64,000 nt of DNA. Source: Chitinophaga pinensis (GTDB lineage Bacteria; Bacteroidota; Bacteroidia; Chitinophagales; Chitinophagaceae). The stretch spans positions 3,968,001 through 4,032,000 of the forward strand of contig LR632930.1 in NCBI GenBank assembly GCA_902167325.1. Direction: 5' to 3'. The translations under genes and the position numbers were made by a program. The notes beneath the pieces are model-generated. The model had not been told where the DNA came from, searched no databases, and worked only from the letters and a program-made list of their open reading frames with translations. This document shows positions 43,909-53,224 of the stretch, piece after piece (the stretch's first letter is position 1; each line of letters opens with the position of its first letter).

Positions 43909-45315
43909 TTAGAAACGGATCCAGGTATCGCCCAGCCAGTAGTTGCCGCTGGGGTCTACCGCGCCACCTTTATAGGCAACGGTGTTGAAAGCATAGCTGC
44001 AGTTTACGGGCAGCAGGCCGCAGAAGCCGGTCTTGTTAGACGTGGGCGGTGCAGCAGGTGCCAGCGGAGAAGCGATAGGGTCGAAATAATCAGCAAATGC
44101 TGTAGGGAAAGCATCGCTCAGGTTCAGGCCGGCCACGGTGTTGCTGGTAGTGCTGGAGTGCGGCGTGAAAGTGGCGAATGCAGTTACACAGGCCTGTACG
44201 GCGTTGTTGAACAGGTAAGTAGCAGTACCGCTGGTGCCGCAGCTGTCTGTGTTGTTGAACGATGCAGTGGTTACGGCAGACTCCAGGCGCATAGCCGTAG
44301 GATAACCGTACACAATGGAGTTACGCATTACCGCATACGTGTTGTTGCGGAAACGGGTACCGTTCAGCAGCTGGTTGGTAGAGGTTACCGTACAGTTGGG
44401 AGCGCCCACGATGGTCATGTTGCTGATAACAGGACGGCTGTAGCAGGAAGATACCTGGCCACCGTCGCACTCAATACCATTTGAGTTGTTAGCGGCGTAC
44501 TCAACTGAAGGCTTGATGATGGAAACAAGGAACTGGAGGTTGCCTTTGTAACCGAAGTCGAAATCGAACTGATCATCGTTATTGGCGATGGCCAGCAGGT
44601 ACTTACCGTTTACGTTGCCACCGAAGAATTCGAATCCGTCGTCAGCACCATACATCACCTCGATGTGGTCCATGGTAGTGCCGCAGCCTACACCACCGAG
44701 GGTAAGTCCGTTCAGCTCATTACCTTCCTGGATCACCGCACCGGCGTATTCGATACGGATATAGGAAAGTGTACCTGAATTGTCGTTAGCAGTAGTACCG
44801 CCATAGGTGTAATCTACTCCTGCAGGAACGATTACGGGGTTGATACCTTCGATCTGGGCAGTACCGGTAGTGGTACATACCAGCGCATCACCCAATACTA
44901 CCACGCCACCCCAGTCGCCCGCGGCTTTAGTGGTTTCGTTGGAAGTGAATACGATAGGGCAATCGGCAGTACCTGCTGCGTTGATAGATGCATTGCGGGT
45001 AACGATCAATGCGGATGCTTCACTTGCGGTGGCTTTCTTAATTCCTTTGATAACGGTACCGGGCTGGATAGTGAGCGTACCGTTCTTCACCCAGGTTTTG
45101 CCGTCGAGGATGTAGCAGGTATCGCTGTAAAGGGTGCGGTTACCGCTGATAACATCCGGGAGATCTTTGGGAGCGGTATTGCAGGGTTCACAAACTGCTG
45201 CAGCGGCAAGGCGCGATGCAGTTTCGGGTCTGCCGGCATTGGGTTTCTGGCCGTCTTTCTTACAGGCAGCGAAAGTGGTAGCTACCAGGGTGATCAATAA
45301 AAAATGCTTTTTCAT
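43909..45315 (-). CDS. Beta-helix-type surface lipoprotein
   Basis: A 468-aa protein with lipoprotein signal (MKKHFLLITLVATTFAAC, lipobox FAAC, Cys18) and a low-complexity linker. Segments such as VKNGTLTIQPGTVIKGI, GDWGGVVVLGDALV, and LSYIRIEYAGAVIQEGNELNGLTLGGVG match the right-handed beta-helix of a Bacteroidota lipoprotein family often found next to TonB receptors. Several Cys residues (e.g. CEPCN, CDGGQVSSC) are spread through the mature part. It lies 60 nt after the TonB receptor gene in the ECF/FecR operon, so it is probably the surface partner of that receptor, a role like SusD in position but not in fold. Confidence 0.8.
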   Translation of the reverse strand: MKKHFLLITLVATTFAACKKDGQKPNAGRPETASRLAAAAVCEPCNTAPKDLPDVISGNRTLYSDTCYILDGKTWVKNGTLTIQPGTVIKGIKKATASEASALIVTRNASINAAGTADCPIVFTSNETTKAAGDWGGVVVLGDALVCTTTGTAQIEGINPVIVPAGVDYTYGGTTANDNSGTLSYIRIEYAGAVIQEGNELNGLTLGGVGCGTTMDHIEVMYGADDGFEFFGGNVNGKYLLAIANNDDQFDFDFGYKGNLQFLVSIIKPSVEYAANNSNGIECDGGQVSSCYSRPVISNMTIVGAPNCTVTSTNQLLNGTRFRNNTYAVMRNSIVYGYPTAMRLESAVTTASFNNTDSCGTSGTATYLFNNAVQACVTAFATFTPHSSTTSNTVAGLNLSDAFPTAFADYFDPIASPLAPAAPPTSNKTGFCGLLPVNCSYAFNTVAYKGGAVDPSGNYWLGDTWIRF

Positions 45316-45375
45316 GGTGCAATTTTGATGTCGTTAACTTCTAGGGTTTTGATATCATGATGAATGAACTGCGTG

Positions 45376-48300
45376 CTATAGCCTGTAACTCACCGTTACC
45401 GACCAGTTGGTCCCTTTCTTCGTCCGCTTCAGCTTCCAGTCGGATGATGGGTTGTAACCCATCCCTTTGGGATCATCTCCGTTGTTCACGTTACTTGGGC
45501 TGGCGGGCGGAAAGCTGCCGGGGTGTTTATTGAAGTACTCGATATAATACTGGTTAAAAAGGTCGGCCGCATTCAGCCGAATTTCCATCCGTTGTTTGAG
45601 CAGCCGGGCATTCAGCTGCAGGTCCAGCTGATCGCGCGGGTTCTCATAAGTGTCGTCGTAATCATCGATCCCCGCAAACGTCACCCTTCTGCCAAAGCGG
45701 TTGTAGGTAACGTTGGCACCGAAATAGGCACCCTGCCAGGAAAGACCGGTATTAATGATGTAGGGAGACAATCCCTGCAAAGGCCGCTTCCTTATGTTCT
45801 TCGACGAATCGTTTGAAGGCAAAGGCGGCAACCCGTTCGATACCCGCTGGATGTTCAGCTCATCATATGTTACTTTACTATCCATCACGGTGAGGTTGGC
45901 GCTGAGGAACAGGTTTTTCCAAAACCCGCTGTTGGGGTTGATGAAAGAAAAGGAGTGACGGTAATCCAGTTCCAGCCCGCGGTTCACGGCGCTTTCGAGG
46001 TTAAAGTAGAACACGCCGTAACGGTTATCGGAAAAGAGGTAACTCACTGTTTCAACCGGCTTATCGTATTTTTTGTAGAATGCAGTAATGGAGAGTACTT
46101 CAACCGGACTCGGGTACCACTCTATCCTTACATCCGCATTATCTGCCCGGCTATAATCCAATCCCTGCACTCCTTTTACATCCTGCCGCATTTTCACGTC
46201 GTAATACATGAAGGTGGAGCGTTCCCTGAAATCCGGACGGGCGAGGGTTTTGCTGTAAGCCGCACGGATGTTGACGGAAGGGGTGAGCTGGTATACAAGG
46301 TTAATGGAAGGGAGCCAGTCGGTTTCCCGGTATTCCAGCGTAGTATCCCCCGCCTTGGCGGTGCTGCCCTGGTTGATGCGGGTATAAGTGTGTACATCCA
46401 TGGCATTGCTTTCGAGCCTTACGCCTGCAATAACACGGAGTTTGGGCAGGGGCAGGAAGTCGGCCATGAGATAGGCAGCATGCAGGCGCTGGTCGCCATC
46501 GTAATGGTCTGCAGCATCCAGCCCGGATGCGGTGATGGGCCGGTAGGTGAGGATGCCGGCGGCGAAATTTTCCGGTCGGAACACTTCATAATCCGGTTTT
46601 CCGAACCCGATGGAATCTGCTATTTCCCTGCCACGGTCACCACTTGCATTGGCCGTTGGGGCCAGCATCACCTGTGCATATTCTGCAGTGCGGAAAGTAC
46701 CCCAATAACCGGTTTTCAATTTATGGGTACGGCCTCCCATTTTAAAAGGAATGGTAAGGTCGCCCCCTATATTCTGTTTCTTTTCATGCAGTTGATTGGC
46801 ATACAGCCCGCCATCTTTAATGGTAGAAGCAGTAGGGCGCGCATAATCATACCGCAGCAAAGGAAGCCCGGTGTGCGGATCTGTTCCAAGGATCTCGCCA
46901 ACGGAATAACGGGTATCGGGCTGCTCTTTATCTACCGTGGCATGGTCAGCAAACCAGTTAAACTTAATGCCTTTCCCGAGTTTGTGCTCCCCTTCGAGGC
47001 GCGTCTGGAAAAGGTTCCCGGCTTCCACGATGGAAACATACTCCCTTGACCGGCCACTACGGCCTTTGTCTTCTGCCTCCTGGATAATGTTCTCATGCGT
47101 AAAGCGGCGGTTGTACAGGTTGCGCCAAACCAGCTTATGACGGGGCGTCTGGAAGGTAAGGTTACCCAGTCCGCCGGCGGCGGTGATAAAATTGTATTGC
47201 ATGGCATCGTCTACTATGGTAGGACTTTGCCGGAACCAGGCGTCGTATTGCTCGATGTTCTCCTCGTGCCGGTAACTACCCGCCAGCACAAGGCTCAGCG
47301 AGCGGCTGCCCTTAAACTGTTTACTGCCACCCAGCGAGGCCTGATACTGCTGCATGGGCTTTGCCGTGTATTGGTGAAGACCATAAAAGTTAGGAACGCG
47401 CCCGTTCATGGCATTCATGCCGGCATGGTTACCCGCTATGAGCATCTGCTGATAATCGCGGCTGAACCACGAGCGGTTTAACCACCGGCGTTCATCGCCC
47501 GGTTTGCCGATGTAATCACCACGCAGGCGGCGGGTGCTGTAAAAATCCTTCCCGGTGCTTTGAGAATTGAAGCCCGTGCCCACCAGCACATGCACGAAGT
47601 TCTCAGCGGGCACATCCAGTGTATTCACCTGTACAAGGCCACCGGTGAACTCACCCGGCAGATCGGGCGTGGCGGTTTTATTCACTACCACATTGTCGAT
47701 CAGGTTACTGGGCAGTATGTCAAAAGAAAAATTGCGGCGGTTAGGCTCTGTGCTGGGAAGTGAAGAGCCATTCAGCAGCATGTTGTTATATCGCTCGCTC
47801 ATGCCCCGCACGATCACGAATTTATTATCCTGTACGGTAAGACCGCTGATACGTTTAAGCACCTGCCCCGCATGGCTGTCGGGTGTTCTGCGCACCTGCT
47901 CGGCACTGATGCCGTCACTCATAGCGGGGTTATTCTTTTGCCTTGCATAAAGGGAAGAGATAGATTCCTTCTTCGCGGAAGAAACTACTTCCACACCGCG
48001 CAGGGTCCCTTTTGCGGGGAGCAATGTGAGGTTCAGTGCGTTAGTTTGACCGGCTTTAATTATTACATCCGGTATTTTCTTGGGTTGGTAACCGATGTAG
48101 CGTATCTGCAGGATGTATTCCCCTTCGGGCAGTTCAAAGGCGAACTTGCCGCTGATGTCGGTCACCATACCTGCGGTGCCCGCCATAATAGTAGCGCCTC
48201 CGAGAGGTTCACCGGAGCCACCGTCTACCAGTACACCGGCCAGTTTGCCATTGGCGGAAGGCGTGGGGGCGGGTTTGCGGCGGATGATCACCGAGCGGCC

Positions 48301-48609
48301 ATCTACCCGGAAGCCGTAAGTGGTAGGGGCCAGCGCAGCACGCAATACCTGTTGGAGGGTGGCCTGCCGCATGTTAACGGTTACGGGGGTACGGAGGTCT
48401 ACCTCGTCCTGAAAGTAATTGAAGGTGAGTCCCGTTTTGTTTTCAAGTAAAGCAAAAAGCTCCTTCAGCGTGGATTTCTCCAGCTTCACATCGATCTTCT
48501 GCTCCACCTGCCATGCAAAAAGCGCGGCTGGTAACAGGAGCAGGGAGAAGATCAGGACAAGCAGCGTCCTGTTCCCCGCACGGAGGAAAAATGGTAAACA
48601 TGCATTCAT
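45376..48609 (-). CDS. TonB-dependent receptor with N-terminal STN signalling domain (FecA-like transducer)
   Basis: A 1077-aa outer-membrane receptor. Order: signal peptide (about 1-32, cleavage near ALFAW), a secretin/TonB short N-terminal (STN) domain (about 35-110: VKLEKSTLKELFALLENKTG), a carboxypeptidase-like domain (about 120-205), the plug (about 235-355, with RTPDSHAGQVLKRISGLTV and RGMSERYNNMLLNG), and a barrel ending WSVTVSYRL. The STN domain is what contacts a FecR protein, and a FecR and an ECF sigma gene lie directly upstream, so ligand binding should trigger sigma release. The ligand is not known, and no siderophore or sugar gene is nearby. Confidence 0.93.
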   Translation of the reverse strand: MNACLPFFLRAGNRTLLVLIFSLLLLPAALFAWQVEQKIDVKLEKSTLKELFALLENKTGLTFNYFQDEVDLRTPVTVNMRQATLQQVLRAALAPTTYGFRVDGRSVIIRRKPAPTPSANGKLAGVLVDGGSGEPLGGATIMAGTAGMVTDISGKFAFELPEGEYILQIRYIGYQPKKIPDVIIKAGQTNALNLTLLPAKGTLRGVEVVSSAKKESISSLYARQKNNPAMSDGISAEQVRRTPDSHAGQVLKRISGLTVQDNKFVIVRGMSERYNNMLLNGSSLPSTEPNRRNFSFDILPSNLIDNVVVNKTATPDLPGEFTGGLVQVNTLDVPAENFVHVLVGTGFNSQSTGKDFYSTRRLRGDYIGKPGDERRWLNRSWFSRDYQQMLIAGNHAGMNAMNGRVPNFYGLHQYTAKPMQQYQASLGGSKQFKGSRSLSLVLAGSYRHEENIEQYDAWFRQSPTIVDDAMQYNFITAAGGLGNLTFQTPRHKLVWRNLYNRRFTHENIIQEAEDKGRSGRSREYVSIVEAGNLFQTRLEGEHKLGKGIKFNWFADHATVDKEQPDTRYSVGEILGTDPHTGLPLLRYDYARPTASTIKDGGLYANQLHEKKQNIGGDLTIPFKMGGRTHKLKTGYWGTFRTAEYAQVMLAPTANASGDRGREIADSIGFGKPDYEVFRPENFAAGILTYRPITASGLDAADHYDGDQRLHAAYLMADFLPLPKLRVIAGVRLESNAMDVHTYTRINQGSTAKAGDTTLEYRETDWLPSINLVYQLTPSVNIRAAYSKTLARPDFRERSTFMYYDVKMRQDVKGVQGLDYSRADNADVRIEWYPSPVEVLSITAFYKKYDKPVETVSYLFSDNRYGVFYFNLESAVNRGLELDYRHSFSFINPNSGFWKNLFLSANLTVMDSKVTYDELNIQRVSNGLPPLPSNDSSKNIRKRPLQGLSPYIINTGLSWQGAYFGANVTYNRFGRRVTFAGIDDYDDTYENPRDQLDLQLNARLLKQRMEIRLNAADLFNQYYIEYFNKHPGSFPPASPSNVNNGDDPKGMGYNPSSDWKLKRTKKGTNWSVTVSYRL

Positions 48610-48626
48610 GCGTAAAAAACTATTAT

Positions 48627-49637
48627 TTAATGTATGGGTGTGGCAGGTGTGTTTGCAGTGATGATAATGGTGCTGTCGCGCTGCTCGTACCGGAACCGCC
48701 CCATGGCGGCAAGGATACGCAGCACATCGGCATGCGACTGGTCCCTGAAAGCGGCTTTCACCGGGCGCATGAGCAGGCGCTTGTCTTTCACATGGTACCG
48801 GTAGCCAAACGAATGTTCCAGTATTGCGAGGGCTTCACCCAGCGGCTCACCATCGAAATAGAACTCCCTCTGCTTCCAGCTGCCGGGCTTACCCGCGGGC
48901 TTACCATGCATCAGACTGCCGTCGTATTTAGACCAGAAACCGGTTTTGCCGGGTGTAAGAATAAGAGAACGGTTACTATGGCGCATGGCTACCTTGCCGG
49001 TGGCTACGGATACACTGGCACCGGGGTCTGTATGATAGTTCCGCATGTTGAAAGACGTACCCAGCACATCCACCGTCACACTATCCATTACTGCGCGGAA
49101 GGGCTTCCCGGGATCTATGCCCGCTTCGATGAAGATCTCGCCTTCATGGAGGCGCACGGTGCGGTAATCGCCCGTAAATACTTCGGGCACTTCCAGTACG
49201 GTGGCGCCGTTCATCCAGATGCGCGTTTTGTCTGACAGGGTTACCAGCCTGTGTTCCCCGGCTCCGGTGCTGAAGGTAAGGCTGCGTGCAGCAGCGGCTA
49301 CACGTACCTGATCAGTTTGCACGTTGCGCCAGAGGAGCATGGCTGTGATGGAACCGGCAGTAATTAGCAGCAAAGCGCAGGCGGCCCTTAGCCATCGCAT
49401 GCGTACGACCCGGCTGGAAGGGCGCACCTGTGCCATTATGCTGCTGTACACTGTCTGCTGTTCAATTGGAGATATGTGGCACGGAACGGTTTCCGCCCAT
49501 TCTTTTTCGGGGAATATTATATCAAGATCTGCAGGCTCCAGTTGCTCCAGCCGTTCCCGCAAAACCTGCTGGTCTGCTTCGCTGAGCATGCCGGTGCTTA
49601 GTTGCCGGAGTTGATGTCGGATGTGTTGCGGGTCCAT
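48627..49637 (-). CDS. FecR-type anti-sigma/sigma-regulator protein
   Basis: A 336-aa inner-membrane protein. A cytosolic N-terminal region (1-80), one span near 84-104 (ACALLLITAGSITAMLLW), then periplasmic FecR domain (about 115-225, AAARSLTFSTGAGEHRLVTLSDKTRIWMNG cut at its typical motif) and a C-terminal DUF4974-like part that meets the receptor's STN domain. It holds the ECF sigma and releases it on receptor signal. The ATG lies 44 nt after the sigma stop and the TonB receptor gene follows after 17 nt, making the standard three-gene order. Confidence 0.9.
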   Translation of the reverse strand: MDPQHIRHQLRQLSTGMLSEADQQVLRERLEQLEPADLDIIFPEKEWAETVPCHISPIEQQTVYSSIMAQVRPSSRVVRMRWLRAACALLLITAGSITAMLLWRNVQTDQVRVAAAARSLTFSTGAGEHRLVTLSDKTRIWMNGATVLEVPEVFTGDYRTVRLHEGEIFIEAGIDPGKPFRAVMDSVTVDVLGTSFNMRNYHTDPGASVSVATGKVAMRHSNRSLILTPGKTGFWSKYDGSLMHGKPAGKPGSWKQREFYFDGEPLGEALAILEHSFGYRYHVKDKRLLMRPVKAAFRDQSHADVLRILAAMGRFRYEQRDSTIIITANTPATPIH

Positions 49638-49681
49638 ATCAGTAATACGCTAAAGAGGGAGGGAGACAGACATTTTCTGTA

Positions 49682-50245
49682 TTACCATAATGTTAACTCA
49701 CCGGCAGCGCGCATGAGCAGGATCACGTACAGGGCATGAACATCGAGTTTGGCGCGGAGTAAACGGCGGATCTCATTCACATGGCGCTCCACCGTTTTTA
49801 CGGAAATGCCTTCCATCTCCGCTATTTCCCGGTAGGTTAGTCCATCGTCCCAATGGAGCCGGAAGCAGCGTTGTTTTACGGTGTGGAAGGTGCGGAGGGT
49901 ACGCTCGTACAGTTCATAATATTCTTTATGCAGCAGGGAAGGGGCCGTGCCGCCGGCAGGTATCTGATCGTGGCGTTCTTCTTCCAGTTCCACAACAGGC
50001 AGCCGCTTTACCCTGAAGTGCGATACCACGGAGTTGCGTACCACGGTAAACAGCCAGGCATCCGGCGGAGGAGTGGCTTCCAGCCGGTTCCAGTGTTTCC
50101 AGATTCTGATATACACGTCCTGCGCAATATCGTCGGCATGCATATTAGCGCCGAGCGCATTCACCAGGTAGGCTTTCACACGCGGATACGTGCGCTCGAA
50201 ATATTGGCGGAAAAGAATGTCTTTCTCTGCGGGCATGCGATTCAA
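49682..50245 (-). CDS. ECF-type RNA polymerase sigma factor (FecI-like)
   Basis: A 187-aa sigma factor. Region 2: FEYF-like FRQYFERTYPRVKAYLVN and DDIAQDVYIRIWKHWN; region 4: RCFRLHWDDGLTYREIAEMEGISVKTVERHV, with the helix-turn-helix. It would direct transcription of the downstream receptor cassette. The start may be the ATG at 50245 or the one at 50236 (MPAEKDILF). The frame has no extra C-terminal domain. No promoter box was found upstream, and autoregulation is possible but not seen. Confidence 0.93.
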   Translation of the reverse strand: MNRMPAEKDILFRQYFERTYPRVKAYLVNALGANMHADDIAQDVYIRIWKHWNRLEATPPPDAWLFTVVRNSVVSHFRVKRLPVVELEEERHDQIPAGGTAPSLLHKEYYELYERTLRTFHTVKQRCFRLHWDDGLTYREIAEMEGISVKTVERHVNEIRRLLRAKLDVHALYVILLMRAAGELTLW

Positions 50246-50455
50246 GCTTGGTGGATGATGGGTTTCGAAGCCATGGTTTGCGGGGCGCTTTTACTACCGG
50301 GATCGTTTCATCAAAAATTAAGAACTCCTGCCGCACCGCCAATTTTAACGCGTTAAGTTTTAATTAAGGTTGAAGCCGGGCCTCGAATCGCATTGCATGC
50401 AATCCTGATTGACAACCATTTACATCCCCCCGCCGGCACATCCGCTTTACTGCAC

Positions 50456-50489
50456 AAAAAAATCCCCGGAACCTTTCAGCGCCGGGGAT
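50456..50489 (-). terminator. Terminator of the ABC-F gene
   Basis: On the minus strand ATCCCCGG and CCGGGGAT (50482-50489 and 50462-50469) pair around a 12-nt loop, followed by TTTTTTT. It lies 24 nt after the stop at 50513. The remaining stretch 50246-50455 shows no gene. Confidence 0.8.
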
Positions 50490-50512
50490 CATTCCTTTCA
50501 GGATAAAACAGT

Positions 50513-52450
50513 TTACCCCTGTATCTTATCTTCCAGTTCCATTACTTTCTCAAAAGCCGACTCGTATTCCGAAGTAGCTTTCGAAAGCTCCGAAGCAGCC
50601 TGTTTGTAGTTGCTTTCGGTGGACTTGAACTTATTCTTATCTGCGTAAATATCCGGATTGGCCATGTCGGCTTCCAGTTGATCAACCTTCGCACGCAGGT
50701 CGCTCATTTGCTTTTCGAGGTTCTGCACCTGGCGCTGCTGCTTCTGCAATTCCTTTTTCAGGGTATTGTCTACCGGTGCTTTGGTGGCCTGCTGAACAGG
50801 AGCGGGGGCGGCAGCGGCTTTCTTTTCAGGCTTGGCGGGTTGCGCGGCAGCGGCCATGCGCTTCTTCCACTCTTCCCATTCGCCGTATGTGCCTTTAAAT
50901 TCCTTGATCTCACCGTCTACGATCTCCCAGATCTTGTTAGCCGTGCGGCTCACAAAATAACGGTCGTGCGATACGAGTACCAGGCTGCCTTCGTATTTAC
51001 CGAGTGCATCAATCAGCATGTCTACCGAGTTCATGTCAAGGTGGTTCGTAGGCTCATCCAGCAGCAGGAAGTTGGCTTTACTGATGATCACCTTAGCCAG
51101 TGCCACACGTGCTTTCTCGCCACCGGAAAGTATCCGGATCTTCTTGAACACATCATCGCCCTGGAAAAGGAAAGCACCGAGCAGGCCGCGCAGTTCCATT
51201 TCAGTATTACCGCTGGCGCAGCTTTTCAGTTCGTCGAGGATCTCACTGTCGAGGTGCAGTGATTCCAGCTGGTGCTGTGCGTAGAAGCTCGTTACCACGT
51301 TGTGGCCGGGCTGGCGGTCGCCTTCATATGAATCGGTTCCCGCGATCACGCGCAGGAGGGTGGATTTACCTTTACCATTCGCACCGATCAGTGCGATCTT
51401 ATCTCCCCGGTTGATTTCCGCACGGGCATTCTTCAGGATGGTGAGGTCGCCGTAAGCTTTCGATACACCGTTGAGGGTGCAGAGGATCTTTCCGGGCATC
51501 TTGTCTACACTGAAGTTCATGCGGATGCGGGAAGGGCCGCCATCCACCTGCTCTACCCGCTCAAGGCGGTCGAGCCGTTTCATGATAGACTGTGCCTGCG
51601 CGGCTTTGGAAGCCTTCGCCTTAAAGCGCTCGATAAAGCGCTCCTGCTGGCGGATGTAATCCTGCTGGTTCTCGAAAGCACGCTGCTGCAGTTCGCGGCG
51701 CATGGATTTCTCTTCTTCATAATCCTCGTAGTTACCTGCGTAGTGGTGCAGTTCCTGCTGGTACAGTTCCACGATTTTATTCACCATGCGGTCGAGGAAA
51801 TAACGGTCGTGCGATACGATGAGCACCGCGCCGTCGTAATTACTGAGGTATCTTTCCAGCCATTCGATGGAGGGAAGGTCAAGGTGGTTGGTAGGCTCGT
51901 CAAGCATCAGCACATCGGGCTGCTGCAGGATGAGTTTGGCGAGGAGTACACGCATGCGCCAGCCACCGGAGAACTCGTTATAGGGGCGGTCCAGGTCTGC
52001 CGTGGAAAAGCCGAGGCCTTCCAGCACTGTTGCGGTTTTGTGGCGGATGTTGTAACCGTCGAGGATATCGAATTCATGCAGCTTCTCGCTGTACTCCATC
52101 AGCAGGGCTTCGTCTTCCGAAGTTTCCAGCTTTTTGGTCAGCTCTTCCAGCTCCTTTTCGACTTTCACGGCTTTCTCGAAAGCAGTCATACCCACATTGA
52201 GGATCGGTTCGTCGGATTCGAAGCTGAGCAGGTCCTGGTTAAAGAACCCGATGGTGAGATCTTTGCTCTTATTAATACTGCCTTTAGAAATGGTGTATTC
52301 TCCGTTGATAATGCGGAGGAGCGTGGATTTTCCGGTACCGTTGAGGCCGATGAGACCTACCCGGTCACCGGGTATGATGTGCCAGGAACTGTCTTCTATA
52401 ATTGTCCTTGCGCCGAATTCAAATGTTATGTCCTGCAGTGCGATGAGCAT
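50513..52450 (-). CDS. ABC-F family ATPase
   Basis: A 645-aa soluble protein with two ABC ATPase domains and no membrane spans. ABC 1: Walker A GLNGTGKST (near residue 37), signature FSGGWRMRV, Walker B DVLMLDEPTNHLD. ABC 2: GANGKGKST, LSGGEKARVALAKV, and DEPTNHLDMNSVD. A charged helical linker joins them (FENQQDYIRQQERFIERFKAKA), and a coiled-coil C-terminal domain (KKELQKQQRQVQNLEKQM) ends it. ABC-F proteins act on the ribosome, some giving antibiotic protection. Starting at ATG 52450 rather than 52495 is favoured because a -7 box at 52473-52480 would otherwise lie inside the gene. Confidence 0.93.
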   Translation of the reverse strand: MLIALQDITFEFGARTIIEDSSWHIIPGDRVGLIGLNGTGKSTLLRIINGEYTISKGSINKSKDLTIGFFNQDLLSFESDEPILNVGMTAFEKAVKVEKELEELTKKLETSEDEALLMEYSEKLHEFDILDGYNIRHKTATVLEGLGFSTADLDRPYNEFSGGWRMRVLLAKLILQQPDVLMLDEPTNHLDLPSIEWLERYLSNYDGAVLIVSHDRYFLDRMVNKIVELYQQELHHYAGNYEDYEEEKSMRRELQQRAFENQQDYIRQQERFIERFKAKASKAAQAQSIMKRLDRLERVEQVDGGPSRIRMNFSVDKMPGKILCTLNGVSKAYGDLTILKNARAEINRGDKIALIGANGKGKSTLLRVIAGTDSYEGDRQPGHNVVTSFYAQHQLESLHLDSEILDELKSCASGNTEMELRGLLGAFLFQGDDVFKKIRILSGGEKARVALAKVIISKANFLLLDEPTNHLDMNSVDMLIDALGKYEGSLVLVSHDRYFVSRTANKIWEIVDGEIKEFKGTYGEWEEWKKRMAAAAQPAKPEKKAAAAPAPVQQATKAPVDNTLKKELQKQQRQVQNLEKQMSDLRAKVDQLEADMANPDIYADKNKFKSTESNYKQAASELSKATSEYESAFEKVMELEDKIQG

Positions 52451-52472
52451 GTTAAAACCGATATTAAACCCG

Positions 52473-52480
52473 CAAAGATA
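52473..52480 (-). promoter_or_regulatory. -7 promoter box of the ABC-F gene
   Basis: On the minus strand TATCTTTG, a match to TAnnTTTG, 22 nt before the ATG at 52450. The divergent gene's own box (52497-52504) lies only 17 bp away. Confidence 0.55.
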
Positions 52481-52496
52481 GTCAAATTTTTCCATC

Positions 52497-52504
52497 TATA
52501 TTTG
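52497..52504 (+). promoter_or_regulatory. -7 promoter box of the DUF3347 gene
   Basis: TATATTTG, a match to TAnnTTTG, 17 nt before the ATG at 52522 and 17 bp from the oppositely facing ABC-F box. The two promoters share the space between and may interfere. Confidence 0.55.
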
Positions 52505-52521
52505 CGCAAAACATCTAATAT

Positions 52522-53100
52522 ATGCGCATAACCAGGTGGCTTACCGGCGGGATATTCTTATTGGCAACAGCCTGTGCCCAGCCGGAAAAGGCCCGGGAAG
52601 AAAGCGGGGAGAACCCTGTAGTGAATTTTAAGGGAGTGACGTTCAGGCAGGAATTCAAAGACTCCCTGCAACTGGCTTTGGAAGATTATCATAAACTGAC
52701 GGTGAACCTTGCTTTCGGGGATACTTCCATAGCGGATATGCGCGCCACTTTATTAGGGGAGCGGTTCGAATACCTGGCGGTAGCACATGAAGGACTGGAC
52801 ACTAACCAGACACACGCACTGGCCATGAATACAGGAAGCATTGCCGCAGAACTGAAAGGCATGTATATGGAGAAAGCCGGACTGGAAGGCCGTCGTATCG
52901 CTTACCACACTGCTTCCGAACAATTATACGATTTCTTAAAACTAACCGGCGTACCCGGCAAGCCGCTGTACTGGCTGTATTGCAAAGATGCTTTTGGCGG
53001 GAAAGGGGCCTATTGGCTGGCGGAAGAAAAGGGAAGTTATAATCCCTATATGGGCCGGGAAAGCAAACCCTGCGAAGAGGTGAAGGAAACGCTGAAGTAG
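52522..53100 (+). CDS. DUF3347-type lipoprotein
   Basis: A 192-aa lipoprotein: signal MRITRWLTGGIFLLATAC, lipobox ATAC, Cys18. The mature part has a helical bundle pattern (LQLALEDYHKLTVNLAFGD) and the C-terminal motif GKGAYWLAEEKGSYNPYMGR ending near CEEVKETLK, which resembles the DUF3347 domain; this domain occurs with metal-efflux adaptor proteins in Bacteroidota, where Cys/Met/His residues suggest copper binding. Here the last Cys pair (YWLYCKDAF and KPCEEV) would be candidates. The gene stands alone; a metal-related role is inference. Confidence 0.65.
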   Translation: MRITRWLTGGIFLLATACAQPEKAREESGENPVVNFKGVTFRQEFKDSLQLALEDYHKLTVNLAFGDTSIADMRATLLGERFEYLAVAHEGLDTNQTHALAMNTGSIAAELKGMYMEKAGLEGRRIAYHTASEQLYDFLKLTGVPGKPLYWLYCKDAFGGKGAYWLAEEKGSYNPYMGRESKPCEEVKETLK

Positions 53101-53125
53101 GGGGATTGCAACAATCAGGTAAATG

Positions 53126-53191
53126 CATATTTACGCAGATACGGTTACATAGCGGTATCATAGCGTTTATATTGCGTTTGCATAGCGTTAG
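53126..53191. repeat. Tandem 11-bp repeats with CATAGCG core
   Basis: Units start at 53148 (CATAGCGGTAT), 53159 (CATAGCGTTTA), 53170 (TATTGCGTTTG) and 53181 (CATAGCGTTAG), all exactly 11 bp apart. Two more degenerate units can be placed at 53126 and 53137. The array lies between two convergent genes. Confidence 0.75.
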
Positions 53192-53224
53192 TCCCGGGCA
53201 GTCATACATGTGTATGCCCCCGGA

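Noticed and set aside
45955..47049. 364-codon open frame on the plus strand
   Set aside because: Lies inside the TonB receptor gene on the other strand, without start context or domain.
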